From Auanema rhodensis (taxonomy: Eukaryota; Nematoda; Chromadorea; Rhabditida; Rhabditidae), in contig OZ059896.1 in assembly GCA_964057225.1 (NCBI GenBank), positions 11,284,001-11,348,000 of the forward strand: a stretch of 64,000 bases of DNA, read 5' to 3'. This document shows, one piece after another, positions 37,133 to 48,463 of the stretch. The notes below the pieces were generated by a model. That model saw nothing but the letters and a program-made list of their open reading frames with translations, had not been told where the DNA came from and made no database searches. Numbering within the stretch: the stretch's first letter is position 1; every line of letters starts with the position of its first letter. A program made the position numbers and the translations under genes.

Positions 37133-39133
37133 TTTGAAAATTGGGTTCCACGAAGAATTTAAGAGCAAATTTTTGTGACTTCCCAAACTGATATGTAATA
37201 TGGTATTGGTTGCTTTTAAAGGGACCCAGAGTTATTTATTCAGGCGTGCCAACTGATCCAAATTTGCTAGGTGATTCATCAATATAATTTTAATGATGTG
37301 AGAAGTTCGGGAAAAAAATCAAATAGAATGAGTCAACTTTTCATTTAAAAATTTATAAATCAGATTACAACATAATAATCTTTCTTGTAACAAGATATAA
37401 CAAAAAACAATTAACAACAGATATCATGATGTAAATTATTTAAGAAATTCATCATAACATCCCAATTCAGGATAAGGATTGTTAGGCACAACAGTATTAT
37501 TGGGTTTACGATTCTGAAATGTTAAAGCTCTTAATGATTTTTCTTCTTTTCTTACCTGTTTAAGATAGGAAAACCTAGGTTTTGTTGTGGTATTCGGCGC
37601 AGAAGCATTACGATTATGAGCAGGAGGAATGCCTGATAAACTAAAAAGAAAAAGTGAAAATTTGAAAAAAAGGAAGTTGTATCTACTTAGGCTTCTCATC
37701 TTCAATATCTTGTGGATATTCATATTGTTTATATGTTTTACGAGTTGATTGATTCCAATTCCAATTATTAGTTACTTTTTCTTGTTGTTCTCCTGTTAAA
37801 TTAAATTGAACGTTACCCCGTTTTCTTCCTCGCGGTTTATCTACAATAATTATTAATTGAAATCTTTAAAATATATGTTAAACGAACTTGAATTGAGCTT
37901 GGATTTAGTTTTTTGTCGATAAGCTTTTTCTTCTTCATCATCACTAAACAATACTTCTTCTTCATCATTCGATATTTGATTGGCTTGCCATGGACTATAA
38001 TGCTTTATATCTTTCAAGACATGTTTGATTCAACTTACGCCTCAAGATTTGCACCAAGTATTGTTTTAGTTAAACTTTCTTCCATCGGAGCGTAGTATAC
38101 ATGCTGTCCCACATTGAGTGGATTCTAAAATTTTTAAATTTGGAATTGCTTAACCAATCGTATAACTCACTTCAGGTAGTTTCATACAATACAAAGGTTC
38201 TTTAACAGTACCAATAACATCAGCTACTTGACCGATAGCAACTTTATTCTAAAATTTATAAATTCTAGCTCCTTCATATTTACTATTTAACATCAATACC
38301 TCGTCAAAAATGGCAGTTTCTAGATCTAATGTGGTTTCAATTTCTGGGCTAATAACAGCTTAAGAGAAAAGTTTTTAAAAGATATTAAAAGCTTTAAATT
38401 ACCTATACAACCAACTATATTTTTAATAATTCCAAACTTAGTAATAGAAAATTCTTTCTTGTCATCAATATTTAATGAAGAAAAACCTGGTAGAGCATCA
38501 TATTCATCATCAATTCTAAATTGAAAATTAACAAAAAAAGAAGAAGTGATATTACTGGTCATCTTTTATCCGTTGAGGTTTAAATCGTTTTGTCTCCAAA
38601 TGACTAGAATGTTCTTGTATGAAAATCTTTTTCTTCCATTTAGTTGTTTGTTGCAAATATCTAAAACACAAAAGTGCTTTGAGTTCCGAGTGAAAAGGAG
38701 AAATACCTTTCGAATTCTACTTCTGAATCAGAATCCGATTGAATAGGTTCTAGACTTATTGATTCATCATCACTAAAAGCAGACAAATCTCCTAAATATT
38801 TTCAATTGGTTAGGATTTTATTCGAACATATCTACCAGCATCTGATGAAGCTATTGAACATATGGATTTAGTTTGACGAATGGTATAAATATCAAATGCA
38901 TTCTATAATTTGATAAATAAATATAAAACAAACAATGAATAAATTACGTTTTCGTTATCATACGATATTTCATCCAATAATTCTGATAGGAGATCTTGTA
39001 TAATCTCAAGAAAACAAATTAATTAGTTATATATGTACATGATATTCTATATTTAACTTACATTAGATTCATCCATCAATGTCAAAACAGCAACAGGTTT
39101 CGTACTTTTAAGTTTAGTAATTTCAGACTCCAT
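37105..39133 (-). repeat. Inverted segmental duplication, right arm
   Basis: Reverse complement of 26255-28283, the same 2,029-bp length. It is separated from the left arm by 8,821 bp. It probably derives from the left arm, because the SXP gene is complete there and broken here. Confidence 0.95.
37436..39133 (-). CDS. NAF1: NAF1, H/ACA snoRNP assembly factor (inverted copy 2)
   Basis: The coding sequence is the same as copy 1, including all introns and the Gar1/Naf1 domain. The one exonic difference I found is synonymous (GAG for GAA, codon 2). The frame is intact, so the copy can encode the full protein. It does not carry copy 1's upstream DNA: homology stops at the start codon. Here the ATG (39133) faces the YARS2 ATG (39392) across 258 bp, so it may use a bidirectional promoter of the tRNA synthetase gene. 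Whether this copy is transcribed cannot be told from the sequence. Near-identity also allows a recent duplication, gene conversion or an assembly artefact. Confidence 0.85.
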
Positions 39134-39391
39134 AAGTTAAAATAATTTCTCGAATTTAGAATGAAGATATCAATAGAACACTTGAATTAAAAATTTTCTG
39201 AATTAAATGTAAATGTTTTTAAAGTTTGTACGCAATAGCGTGTACGTACGCAATCCCAAAATTTACCAACTGAACAAAAAATGATGAAAGCTCCTCTAAA
39301 CAAAATTTTGTTGTCTATTTCTTTTTCTTTTCGAGTTTTAAATAAATATAAGTCTATTTTTTCTCAGATAAAATACTATTAATGCAAAAAG

Positions 39392-41237
39392 ATGCTTCTT
39401 AGAACATGTTTTTTGAAACATGTAATTTCCAGGAACTTTTCTTCCAGGAAATGGTGGGTCTCTTTTTGATTTTCGTGCTGTTAATGTTAGAATATTTTTC
39501 ATAATTTTTTTTAGTATTTCGGAATATCTGGTTGACCTAAGTCAAAGGGGTCTTGTTGCACAATCGTATCCTTCAAATATTCTAACTGATCACCGAAAGA
39601 ATGTAGAGTAGGTTGTTATCATTACTGGAATTGTTTAATTTTGAATATTTAGCCATTTGCCATCTGTTATATATGCTGGATTTGACCCCACTGCTGAAAG
39701 TTTGCATATTGGAAACTTATTAGTGTTGTTAAATTTGTTGCGAGGTTAGTATTTCTTCTAAAATCCATCTATATTTTTATTTTCAGCATCACAATTTCAC
39801 ATTAAGCCTATCGCTATTGTCGGAGGTGCTACAGCTACTATAGGTGATCCAAGTGGTCGTAATTCTGGTTGGTAAGGTTCAGATTTATTACTCAAATGTA
39901 TAACAACGAAGCTGATGCTTTTATTTTTAGAACGGGAAGAAGTAAAAGTAGATATAGTTAAATCACAAGCTACTTCTATAAAAAATCAATTGATGAATAT
40001 TGCAACAAATACGGAAATTGATTTGAAAATTTTAGATAATAATGATTGGTTTAAAAATGTTGGAAATCTTTTTTTTTTAAAATATAAACTTGAAGTTTTA
40101 GATGACTATGACTGAGTACCTCAGAGTTTGTAAACATCATAGGTTAGGAGAAATGTTGAGAATGGGAGCTATTAAGGTTTTTTTCATATATGTTTGTAAC
40201 GTACTTTTACTTTTCTTGTTAAGAATCGTATGACGGATAATAACGGAATATCGTTTACCGAATTTAGTTACCAGACTATGCAAGCGTATGATTGGCTTCA
40301 CTTGTCAAGGACTGAAAACTGCTTCTTCCAGGTAATGCTCAATTTCTAATATAGAAATATTTATATTTTTAGATTGGAGGTTCTGACCAATTGGGCCATC
40401 TCGATTTAGGAGCTCATTATATCAAGAGAGTCAGTAATAAGTTCGCTGGAGGTATAATAGTTAAAATTTATTTAAAATTCAGAAATTTTAGGCGTTTGTT
40501 TGCCGCTCGTCACTGACAGTTCTGGAAAGAAATTGGGAAAATCTGTAGGAGCTGCAGTGTGGCTCTCCCCTGAAAAAACGTCACCGTTCCATTTCTTCCA
40601 ATTCTTTAGGCAATTGCATGATACAGATGCTACACAACTGTTAACTCAATTCAGGTATATAAAAATATATTAGCTTTCTCTTAACGATATTATTTCAGTT
40701 TGAAGCCATATAATGAAGTAATTTCAATCGTTGACAACCATCAGAAAAATTTGGGTAAATGGATTGCTCAGGATGCATTGGCCAAAGAATTGACTATTGC
40801 CGTGCATGGAAAGTCTGGACTAGAAATAGCATTACGATGTACTCGTGCTTTATATCATGGTACAATGGAAGATATTGTCGAATTGACTCAAGATCAATTG
40901 TTGGGTCTTTTCGGACTTACAATTAAGGTTGTCTCTACATTTTGTTGTATAATATTCTATTCAAATCTTTAGGTTCCACGGGATATGAGGAAAATGAAAG
41001 AATTAGCAGCCATAACTCGTCAAGATAAGCAAAAGGGAGAAGTTTTAATGACCAAAGGGGCATTCAAAGTTAATGGAGAAAAGGTTTGTTAGGTTTTTGA
41101 AAAGTTCTAATATGTTTTTTTAGGTTACCGATCCCGAAAAGCCTATAAATATAGCGTCTCTCATTTTACCAAAAACTGAAAATTTAACATTAGTTTGCTG
41201 GGGAAAGCGTAAGTTCCAACTTGTTGAATGGCTTTAA
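39392..41237 (+). CDS. YARS2: Mitochondrial tyrosyl-tRNA synthetase
   Basis: This class I aminoacyl-tRNA synthetase should charge mitochondrial tRNA-Tyr. The start [20 protein letters not shown] is basic, Ser-rich and free of acids, as in a mitochondrial presequence. [20 protein letters not shown] carries the HIGH-type motif as [35 protein letters not shown] and [15 protein letters not shown] form the tyrosine and ATP site. [10 protein letters not shown] is the KMSKS-type loop (about 40518-40545). The C-terminal S4-like domain has [10 protein letters not shown] and ends [14 protein letters not shown] at TAA 41235-41237. The order and length (about 440 residues) fit YARS2. The next gene starts only about 200 bp downstream. 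Confidence 0.92.
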
Positions 41238-41436
41238 TGTTGGGCTCGTCGCTCTTTTGTTATTGTTGTACCTATGCGGGTGAAATAATTCTTTGTGTTT
41301 TTAAATATAGTAATAAATTAAACTTATTTGATTTATATTGCTATACTTTCATAGACAAAAGCGTTAATGCGTGAACTTCCATATCTCTACTTTTTCTTGA
41401 TATATATTTTATTTTTGATATTCTTAAACTGTTTTG

Positions 41437-41442
41437 CTATAG
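41437..41442 (+). other. Predicted spliced-leader acceptor before eIF3m
   Basis: GCTATAG lies two bases before the eIF3m ATG and about 200 bp after the YARS2 stop codon. This spacing is usual for downstream genes in nematode operons, where a second leader is added. Confidence 0.4.
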
Positions 41443-41443
41443 C

Positions 41444-43022
41444 ATGGCAGACCACAAGGCTCTCCCAGTCTTCGCTTTTATTGAGGAGCCCATTCAATTG
41501 AGAGAATTAAGACAATACCTAAATAATGTTGGAGCTAAGCTTGCCGAAGATGGTTTGATTTTTCGAATTATAGTTTAATTGTATCTTTCATAGGACCACA
41601 GGATGTGTCCAGTAATCTGATTGAGATATGTGCTGGGTTATATGTAATGGGGAAGTGCACTAATCCTCCTGAGGTGGGTAGCTTATATCTTTTCTGGTTG
41701 AATAGTTCAAGTTTTCAGGTTGATTTCATCCTTAGTTCCGTGTGTTCATTGATAGTATCAATTCCCGTTGAGAGAGCTGCTGAAGTTGTATCAGCATTTT
41801 GTAAAGCAGTTAATCCCAAAGTTTTCAAAGGAACAGGATGGACCAGCAATGTAAAATATTTGCTATTTTTGTTCAAGTAATATCTCCTAATGTAGGCTGG
41901 ATTCTCTGTTCGTGTACTTTCCAACATTTTCCGTGGATTTGCTGCACATTCCAGCATTCAGGAGGAAGTTTATCGTAGCTTAGTTGCTATGTGTTCAGAG
42001 TCTCGTTTAATTGGCGAGTTGGACTGTTCTGTTGAAGTTGTTTTTTAATCTTAATCGTTTTAACAACTATTACTTTCAAGACTTTGGAAAAACAATTCAC
42101 TAGATGGAATACAAACACAGAAGGAAAGCGTGATATTTTAAGATTGATTCATTTAGCTCTTCTGAATGATCAACGTGCTGATCAGGCTGCTAAGGTTCGA
42201 ATCTTCCGAATATTTTAAAAATACAAATACAATCTTTCAGATTATGATCATGCTTTTGGGTACTTACACAGAAACTGATGCTGGATCAGCTGCTGAGGAT
42301 GCCGCTGAATGTGTCAGAACCGCAGTTGTAGATCCAAAATCATTCTCATTTGATCATCTACAAAGACTTAGTGCTGTGAAAGCTCTCAAGAAGGCATGAT
42401 TTTCAATATACAATATTTCACTATTTTCATGTTTTAGTCTGATCCTTTGATGTATGCTGGATTGGAGTTGTTCATTTCAGGAACCCTGAAGGACTACAAA
42501 GCTTTTGTTAAATCTCATCCCGATTTTGTTACCAAAAAATTAAAGGTTATTTCTTAATATATTTATACTAATTTTCCAATCCTTTTAGGTAGATGAAGCT
42601 GTTATTATGAAAAAAATCCGACTTTTAACTCTGATGACAATTGCTGAAAATAATAATGTGAGTTTTAACTTTTTTTTTCAATATGAAAACCATGTTTTTT
42701 TCAGGTGGTCAGTCTTGATGATTTGGGAGCTCAGCTTGATTTATCAGCTAATGATGCTCTTGAAGAATTTATCATTGAAGCCATTCAAGTGAATGCTATA
42801 TCAGTTAGTTTTATGCGCTCGTTGAGAATATATGCTTGATTTCAGGGTAAAATTAATGAAATGACAAGAGAGCTTGTTGTATCTTCCTTCCAACATCGTG
42901 AATTTGGTCGAGACCAATGGGTTACCCTTCAGAAGCGTCTTCAAGGTTTAATTGCTAATTTGAGGCAAGCTCATTCAAACATCCAAAGTGTTAACCAGCA
43001 AATTGATGAGGTTGTGGCTTGA
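41444..43022 (+). CDS. EIF3M: Translation initiation factor eIF3 subunit M (PCI domain)
   Basis: eIF3m is part of the eIF3 complex on the 40S ribosome; in C. elegans the protein (CIF-1) is also shared with the COP9 signalosome. The start is [20 protein letters not shown]. Matching blocks are [97 protein letters not shown] and [19 protein letters not shown]. These follow human EIF3M from end to end, including the C-terminal PCI domain (about 42590-42930). The last helix ends NQQIDEVVA. Short introns (40-60 nt) are all in frame. Close spacing behind YARS2 suggests co-transcription. Confidence 0.93.
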
Positions 43023-43791
43023 GTTGGACATGTTATTTTTTTATGGTTTACAACTATTTTCCTCTTTTTTTCCTAACTTTCTTTTGCAGTAGTTGTTTTG
43101 GATTGTTGAAATAAATGTTATATTGTTATATTGTTGATTTGTGATTTTTCTTTCATATAGAGTAATGATTCGATTGCCAGATGACAGACGTTTTTGGAAA
43201 AAATAAATAGAAAGTCTGTGTAGTTATTATCATCTAAAATTTGGAAAACCTTTTATGATGGTATTAATTTTATTATCATCAAACTAGATTTGTTTTTACG
43301 TCATAAATTTTGCATTGGTATGGCTAACGCTGGCTATGAAAGGTAATTAGAAGCAATTGACATAAGTTCATTTGTCTATTTGATGATAAGACGATTGAAA
43401 ATTAATTTATTATATGAAATTTATAGCTTAATCACTTAGACTGAAAGAAACGTGAGCTCTTCTCAAAGCCTTCAAGATTTAAGAAGTCTTTACTGTGTAG
43501 GCTTGCCGGTAATATAGGGGAAAACAAAAAGTACAGGAATAATATAGTCATTGAATCTATCAAAACATTTTTTAAAGTTTATTTCTGTGAATAGCACTAG
43601 TAGATTACATGGGGATTCAGAAAATTATTTTGTAAGTATAGATTTTTCTCTCCAATTTTTCATACATTGTCACACATGACGAAATAGATAGTTGCTTATT
43701 TAGATTTATAACTATTTTGAACTACGACACTTACATTTATTTATTATTAATTTAAATATTTAGTTAAATTCAAAGAAATGATTTGAGAATA
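43023..43791. other. Intergenic region
   Basis: No exon seen. AT-rich DNA between eIF3m and the glycosyltransferase gene; AATATTTAG at about 43758 could accept a spliced leader. Confidence 0.4.
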
Positions 43792-45073
43792 ATGCCTACT
43801 ACATATTCTTCGCATAATATCTTAAAGATATCAAGTGTCTTTCTTGTAATACTTTTATTTCTATGGGTAAGCTAGTTTACTAACTTTTAAAATATTTCAA
43901 ACTAAATCCAGATATCAATTACATTTGATTTGTTTACGATACGTTCTTATGGTGTACAACAAGCAGTTCAAAAAATCAAAAAAACATTTATTCCTGAGTT
44001 AGATACTGAGAGAATTGAAGTGAGACTTCTTTAATTATTATTTTTTTTTCATTCGAGTAATATATTCAGGATGTAAGACCACGTGATATAGTTTTAAAGC
44101 CATACAATGTGACTTGTAAAAATTTAAAATTTTTAATTGTTATTCAAGTAGCAGCTACTGACATAAAAAGTCGAGATTGGTACAGGAAAACGATTGGAAA
44201 TAATAAAACTGAGGCGAATATTTATTTCAAATTTTGATTATAATTTTAAAACTGTTTTTAGTATAGTTATGATTTCTTTTTTTCTATTGGAAAGGCTAAA
44301 TCAATTTCCTCGAACCATGACATAATGCTGGAAAACAATAAACATGGAGATATGCTTCAGACAGAATTTTTGGATTCGTATCATAACTTAACCTTAAAGG
44401 TTTAAACCTTATTCGTTACATTTCAATAGATTCAATCAATAAGTTATAGCAATTATCTCATATGAGATATATCAAATCATCCTGCCAGAATATTGGAATT
44501 GTTCTTAAAATTGATGATGATGTTGTGTTTAGTTTGAAGCGTGTCAGCAAATTTATTGATAGTATCATCACATTGAAGAAATTGAATTTAAATTTTTGGT
44601 ACAAAACAAAATCAAGATCTGAAATATTTTGTCATGTTTTCCACAAATCTCCGGTATCACATTCAGCTTCCGGAAAATGGTAATAAAATTATCCTCTTTT
44701 TCAATAAAATTGTTTTGCAGGTCAGTTTCTCGTCGTTTCAATCAAACGTATTGGCCAGACTTTTGCAGTGGATCAGCCTATTTCATTTCAACTAAAGCTA
44801 TTAACGACATTCTCGATAATGTAGAGAAATTCAAATATCTATGGGTTTGTGCTAAAATAAAGTCATATTCTAGCAAATTGATTTCAGTTGGATGATGTTT
44901 TTTTAACTGGGTTTGTAGCACGTAAAGCAGGAGTTGAGCTTGTAGATATTAAATCACGTTGTTATTTAAACCCATGGTATCCATCATTTTTGAGAACTGG
45001 CAAATACTTATTAAGCATGGTATCAAAAAATAAAATAGATGAATTTTATAAAGCCATAAATTTTGAATTATAA
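43792..45073 (+). CDS. GT31 family beta-1,3-galactosyl/N-acetylglucosaminyltransferase-like
   Basis: This is a type II Golgi membrane enzyme that should extend glycans with a beta-1,3-linked sugar. A short N-terminal tail and signal anchor (ILKISSVFLVILLFLWISIT) start at ATG 43792. The catalytic domain has LIVIQVAATDIKSRDWYRK (usual family form R..IR.TW), FFFSIGKAKS, DMLQTEFLDSYHNLTLK, and KIDDDVVFSLKRV with the metal-binding DDD (about 44508-44530). It continues YWPDFCSGSAYFIS and LDDVFLTGFVARKAGV, the ED-V-TG motif with LDD. All introns are short and in frame; the stop is at 45071-45073. The precise sugar and acceptor cannot be told. The coiled-coil gene begins 187 bp downstream. Confidence 0.85.
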
Positions 45074-45259
45074 ACTATTGAATTTTTCAATTGTAGTACC
45101 CCCACCCTCCTCTTTAAACCTTGTATCTACGAATAAATTTTTTTTCCTAATTTTCATGGTGCTAGTTCAACCTCAGTTCCTCTAACCTGTTGCTTAGATA
45201 CGAGCTTTAAGCATAGACACTATGACACATACAAACTTAAGTTGAAAGGTTTAAATAAA

Positions 45260-47759
45260 ATGAGTAGCTTTAAAGTAAGTTTATTTAATTTGATATAATA
45301 ATTATAAATATTTTCTAGCGTTTGGAAAAATATCGAAATGAATTGGATAATCATGTGGAGAATGTGAACAGGAAGTTAGATGAAGAAATACAACGAATGG
45401 TAAGTGTGTTCTTCTAAATCAACATTAAGTTTTATATATTCATATTGTCCCAAAATCAATTGAGATCCATCATAATTTCAGAGAAATAATATAAAAACAG
45501 CTAAAGAAAAATCGTCAGAGAAACAAAATCAGAAAAAAGAATTATTGAACCGAATTGATATATTCGAAAAAAAAATGGAAGTGCATAATCAAATCGTAGT
45601 AAATTCGAAAGACTCTGAAAAAGTGAATGATGTAAAGCTGATAGAAGACATAGGAGAATTACAAACAAACTTAAAATTTTATATGAAGAAAAGTGGGTAT
45701 AATATTTTTGTTTTAATATTATATATTCGTATATAACAATTTTAGATTCTGAAATAAAAAATCAAACAATGACAGTCATAAATTCTATTAATTATATGAA
45801 ACATGAAGCAAGAAAAGAAACTGTATTGCAAGAAATTAAAAACTTCAAAAATCTGCTAGACAATACAAAGAAAGAAGTGCAAGATTTGAGAATCAGAAAA
45901 AAAGCTCAGGTATTTCTTATAATTTCGATATATGTCTATCATATTAAAATAAGGATTCTGGTATTGAAAGATTGAAAGAAGATGCTAAAATAGCCGAAAA
46001 TAGTAAAAATATGTTAGAGAATACATTGCAGAATGAAATCAGGTAGAGTCATGAAAACGAAGAATTTTTAAAAATTGAACTATTCCAGACGACGTGTCGA
46101 ACAAAATTCTGAAACCATTGAATTATCAGAACAAGCAAAGATATATGAAGAAGAAAATATACATATTGAAGATGAATTCAATAAATTATTGAAAACATTG
46201 AAAGAAACTGGCATGAGGTTTGCTTGATGATTGAATTGATTTACTGTAAGGAGGTTCCAGAGTTTGCCGTCTTGAAAATGATGCAGAAGAAAAACGAAAA
46301 AGACTTGAGGTTTAAGAAAAGAAATTGTAATTTCTTTCAGTTTCGTATTTTATTTCAGAAAGTTATCCGTGTAAATGATGAATATTTGAATGCTATAAGA
46401 TTGAATATTGAGAAAATCTATAAAACTATCGAATTTGAAGAAAATGTTATGAAAGCCGATGAAGAGATTACTTCTGCTATTTCAAAGGTTTTTTCTAGAA
46501 TTTCTGAATCAAGTAATTAGCTTTTTTAAGGATGTTAATGAATTAGAAGAAGAATACAAACTGGTTAAAGAAAAGAAATGTATTTCAAAAGAAATTGTAT
46601 CATCAGATGTTAGACAAATGCACAATATACATAATTTAAATAAACTGTTTAGGATTCCGATAGCAATAGTTTTGAGGATGTATTAGAAGATATTTCTAAA
46701 AACCATGAAAAAATTCTACATGATTTATTTGAAAGAAAAAAGAATATTGTAAGTTAAATACATATTTATATTATAAAATTATTTTTTTTAGAATTCATCA
46801 TTGACAGTTAAAGAAAGTTCTGGGAGAAATAATGAAAAAAATTCAAATATAATTTCCAAATTAAAAAAATCATTTATAAATATTAAACGAGGACAAAAAG
46901 CTTTAGAGTTCAAAAAACAAGCATTACAGGAAAAGGTTATATTTACTTGTTTTTTATAAAAAATATAATATGTCAAATGTCAGAAACAACTTTTACTTTG
47001 TAAAATGGAAAATTTTCAAAAAGAAGAAGAGCAACAAATGGAAACATTGCGACGAATAGAATCATTTAAAGAAGCTATTGCCCAGGGTTTGATACAATTT
47101 TCATATGCTATAATTCCAAGTTTAGAGATTTTAACACTAGATTCTACTATTATTGACTTACCGACTGGAGTAAAAGATAAATCTGAATCTGAAAGAAAAG
47201 TTGAACTATTACGAGAACTAGTTAGAAAACAAATATCTCAGAATGATCATCTTTATCAACGATCCATGTCTTTAAAGTAAATATATTTGGTATTTGATAT
47301 ATTTATAAATGAAAACGATATTCAGGAAAGATTTATCTTCTTTAACCACAAAAATAAGAATGCTTGGAAATCATAATGTCGAAGAATACGAAAAACAAAG
47401 AGAAGAAGAAAAAATTATTGTTCGTCGAATTAGAACTGCTTATGGGTTTTTAACAAAAAAAGCAAAACAAATGGAAAGAGTATGGAATACAATAGCCATT
47501 GAACTCAAGTTATAACCTATAATATATTTTTCAGGAACTAGAGTTCTGTATCATTCAGAGAGAATCAACTGTTAATCGAGCACAATCAGTTGTCTATTTA
47601 GATACAACTGTAAAAACATTACGAAATAATGAAATAGAAGATATTAAGGAAAGAATTAAAGAAAAAAAGGAGGTTTGTAGTTATATAAAACATTTTTTAT
47701 ATTATATATACATACATAAATATACTTGTTTTCAGTTGTTGGAAAATCAAACCAAATGA
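45260..47759 (+). CDS. Long coiled-coil protein, unknown function
   Basis: Exon 1 is only five codons (MSSFK) before a consensus donor. The spliced frame gives roughly 600 residues, nearly all charged heptads: RLEKYRNELDNHVENVNRKL, RNNIKTAKEKSSEKQNQKKE, ETVLQEIKNFKNLLDNTKKE, EQAKIYEEENIHIEDEFNKL, EEEYKLVKEKKCISKE, ISKLKKSFINIKRGQKALEF, RKVELLRELVRKQISQNDHL and VKTLRNNEIEDIKERIKEKK. It ends LENQTK. A hydrophobic patch around IAQGLIQFSYAIIPSLEIL (about 47075-47130) breaks the coil. There is no signal peptide. Structural roles (centrosome, axoneme, chromosome axis) are possible but not shown. It starts 187 bp behind the GT31 gene, close enough for an operon. Confidence 0.7.
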
Positions 47760-48463
47760 AATGTACATGTAAATCTTACAAAGTTTTAAAAAAAAATGTA
47801 GTAGGTAGCAAATAAATATTTCATATAAAAATATTCTTATAGTTATTGCTTTTTTTTTTTCAAAATTTTCAATTTTCTTCACGCATTTGGTTTTTTTTCC
47901 CATTTTTATGGGTTTTTTCTCTAAAAACTGACGCACATGTAATTTAAACTGGACCAGCGTTCATTGTAAACCTCAAATTCCAAAATCATATTAATGTATT
48001 ATTGGATTAAATTGCTTTACCTCCAATATACAATTCAAAGTGAACATTTAACTTAATTTTTATTTCCAAGACACTTGCATTTCATGATGTTAATGAAAAT
48101 GCTCGAAAACACTCGCGTTTCCTAAGCAACACCACGACAATTCTCACCAGATGTCGTTCCACTACTCCATTTCCCAGATTTTCTTCTACATCTACTATAT
48201 CTAATGAAAATATCAGTTTCATACAATTGAAAAGTCAAGAAAAGATTTTAATTGATTTTTCATTTATTTCTTTGTTTCATTATATCTTAGGCATATCACA
48301 TAGTTAATGTTGTAATATCTAATAAGTACGGTAGATATGCTATGGTAGCTTTGCATACACGTTCGTATAGATATTTCAAAAATAAAAGTTCATTATACAT
48401 GTAATTCGTTGTTGAACATACGTTTGTTAATTCAATATATGTCTTTAAGGATAATTCTAAATC
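47760..48463. other. Intergenic region
   Basis: No exon seen. TCTTTAAG ending at about 48449 is a likely leader acceptor for the TRPV gene. Confidence 0.4.

Noticed and set aside
26255-39133. Inverted repeat read as a DNA transposon with long terminal inverted repeats
   Set aside because: The arms carry an ordinary intron-containing NAF1 gene and part of SXP, the spacer holds unrelated host genes, and no transposase or target-site duplication was seen.
42190-42205. GGTTCGAATCT resembling a tRNA B box
   Set aside because: It is the start of an eIF3m intron; no A box or acceptor stem surrounds it.
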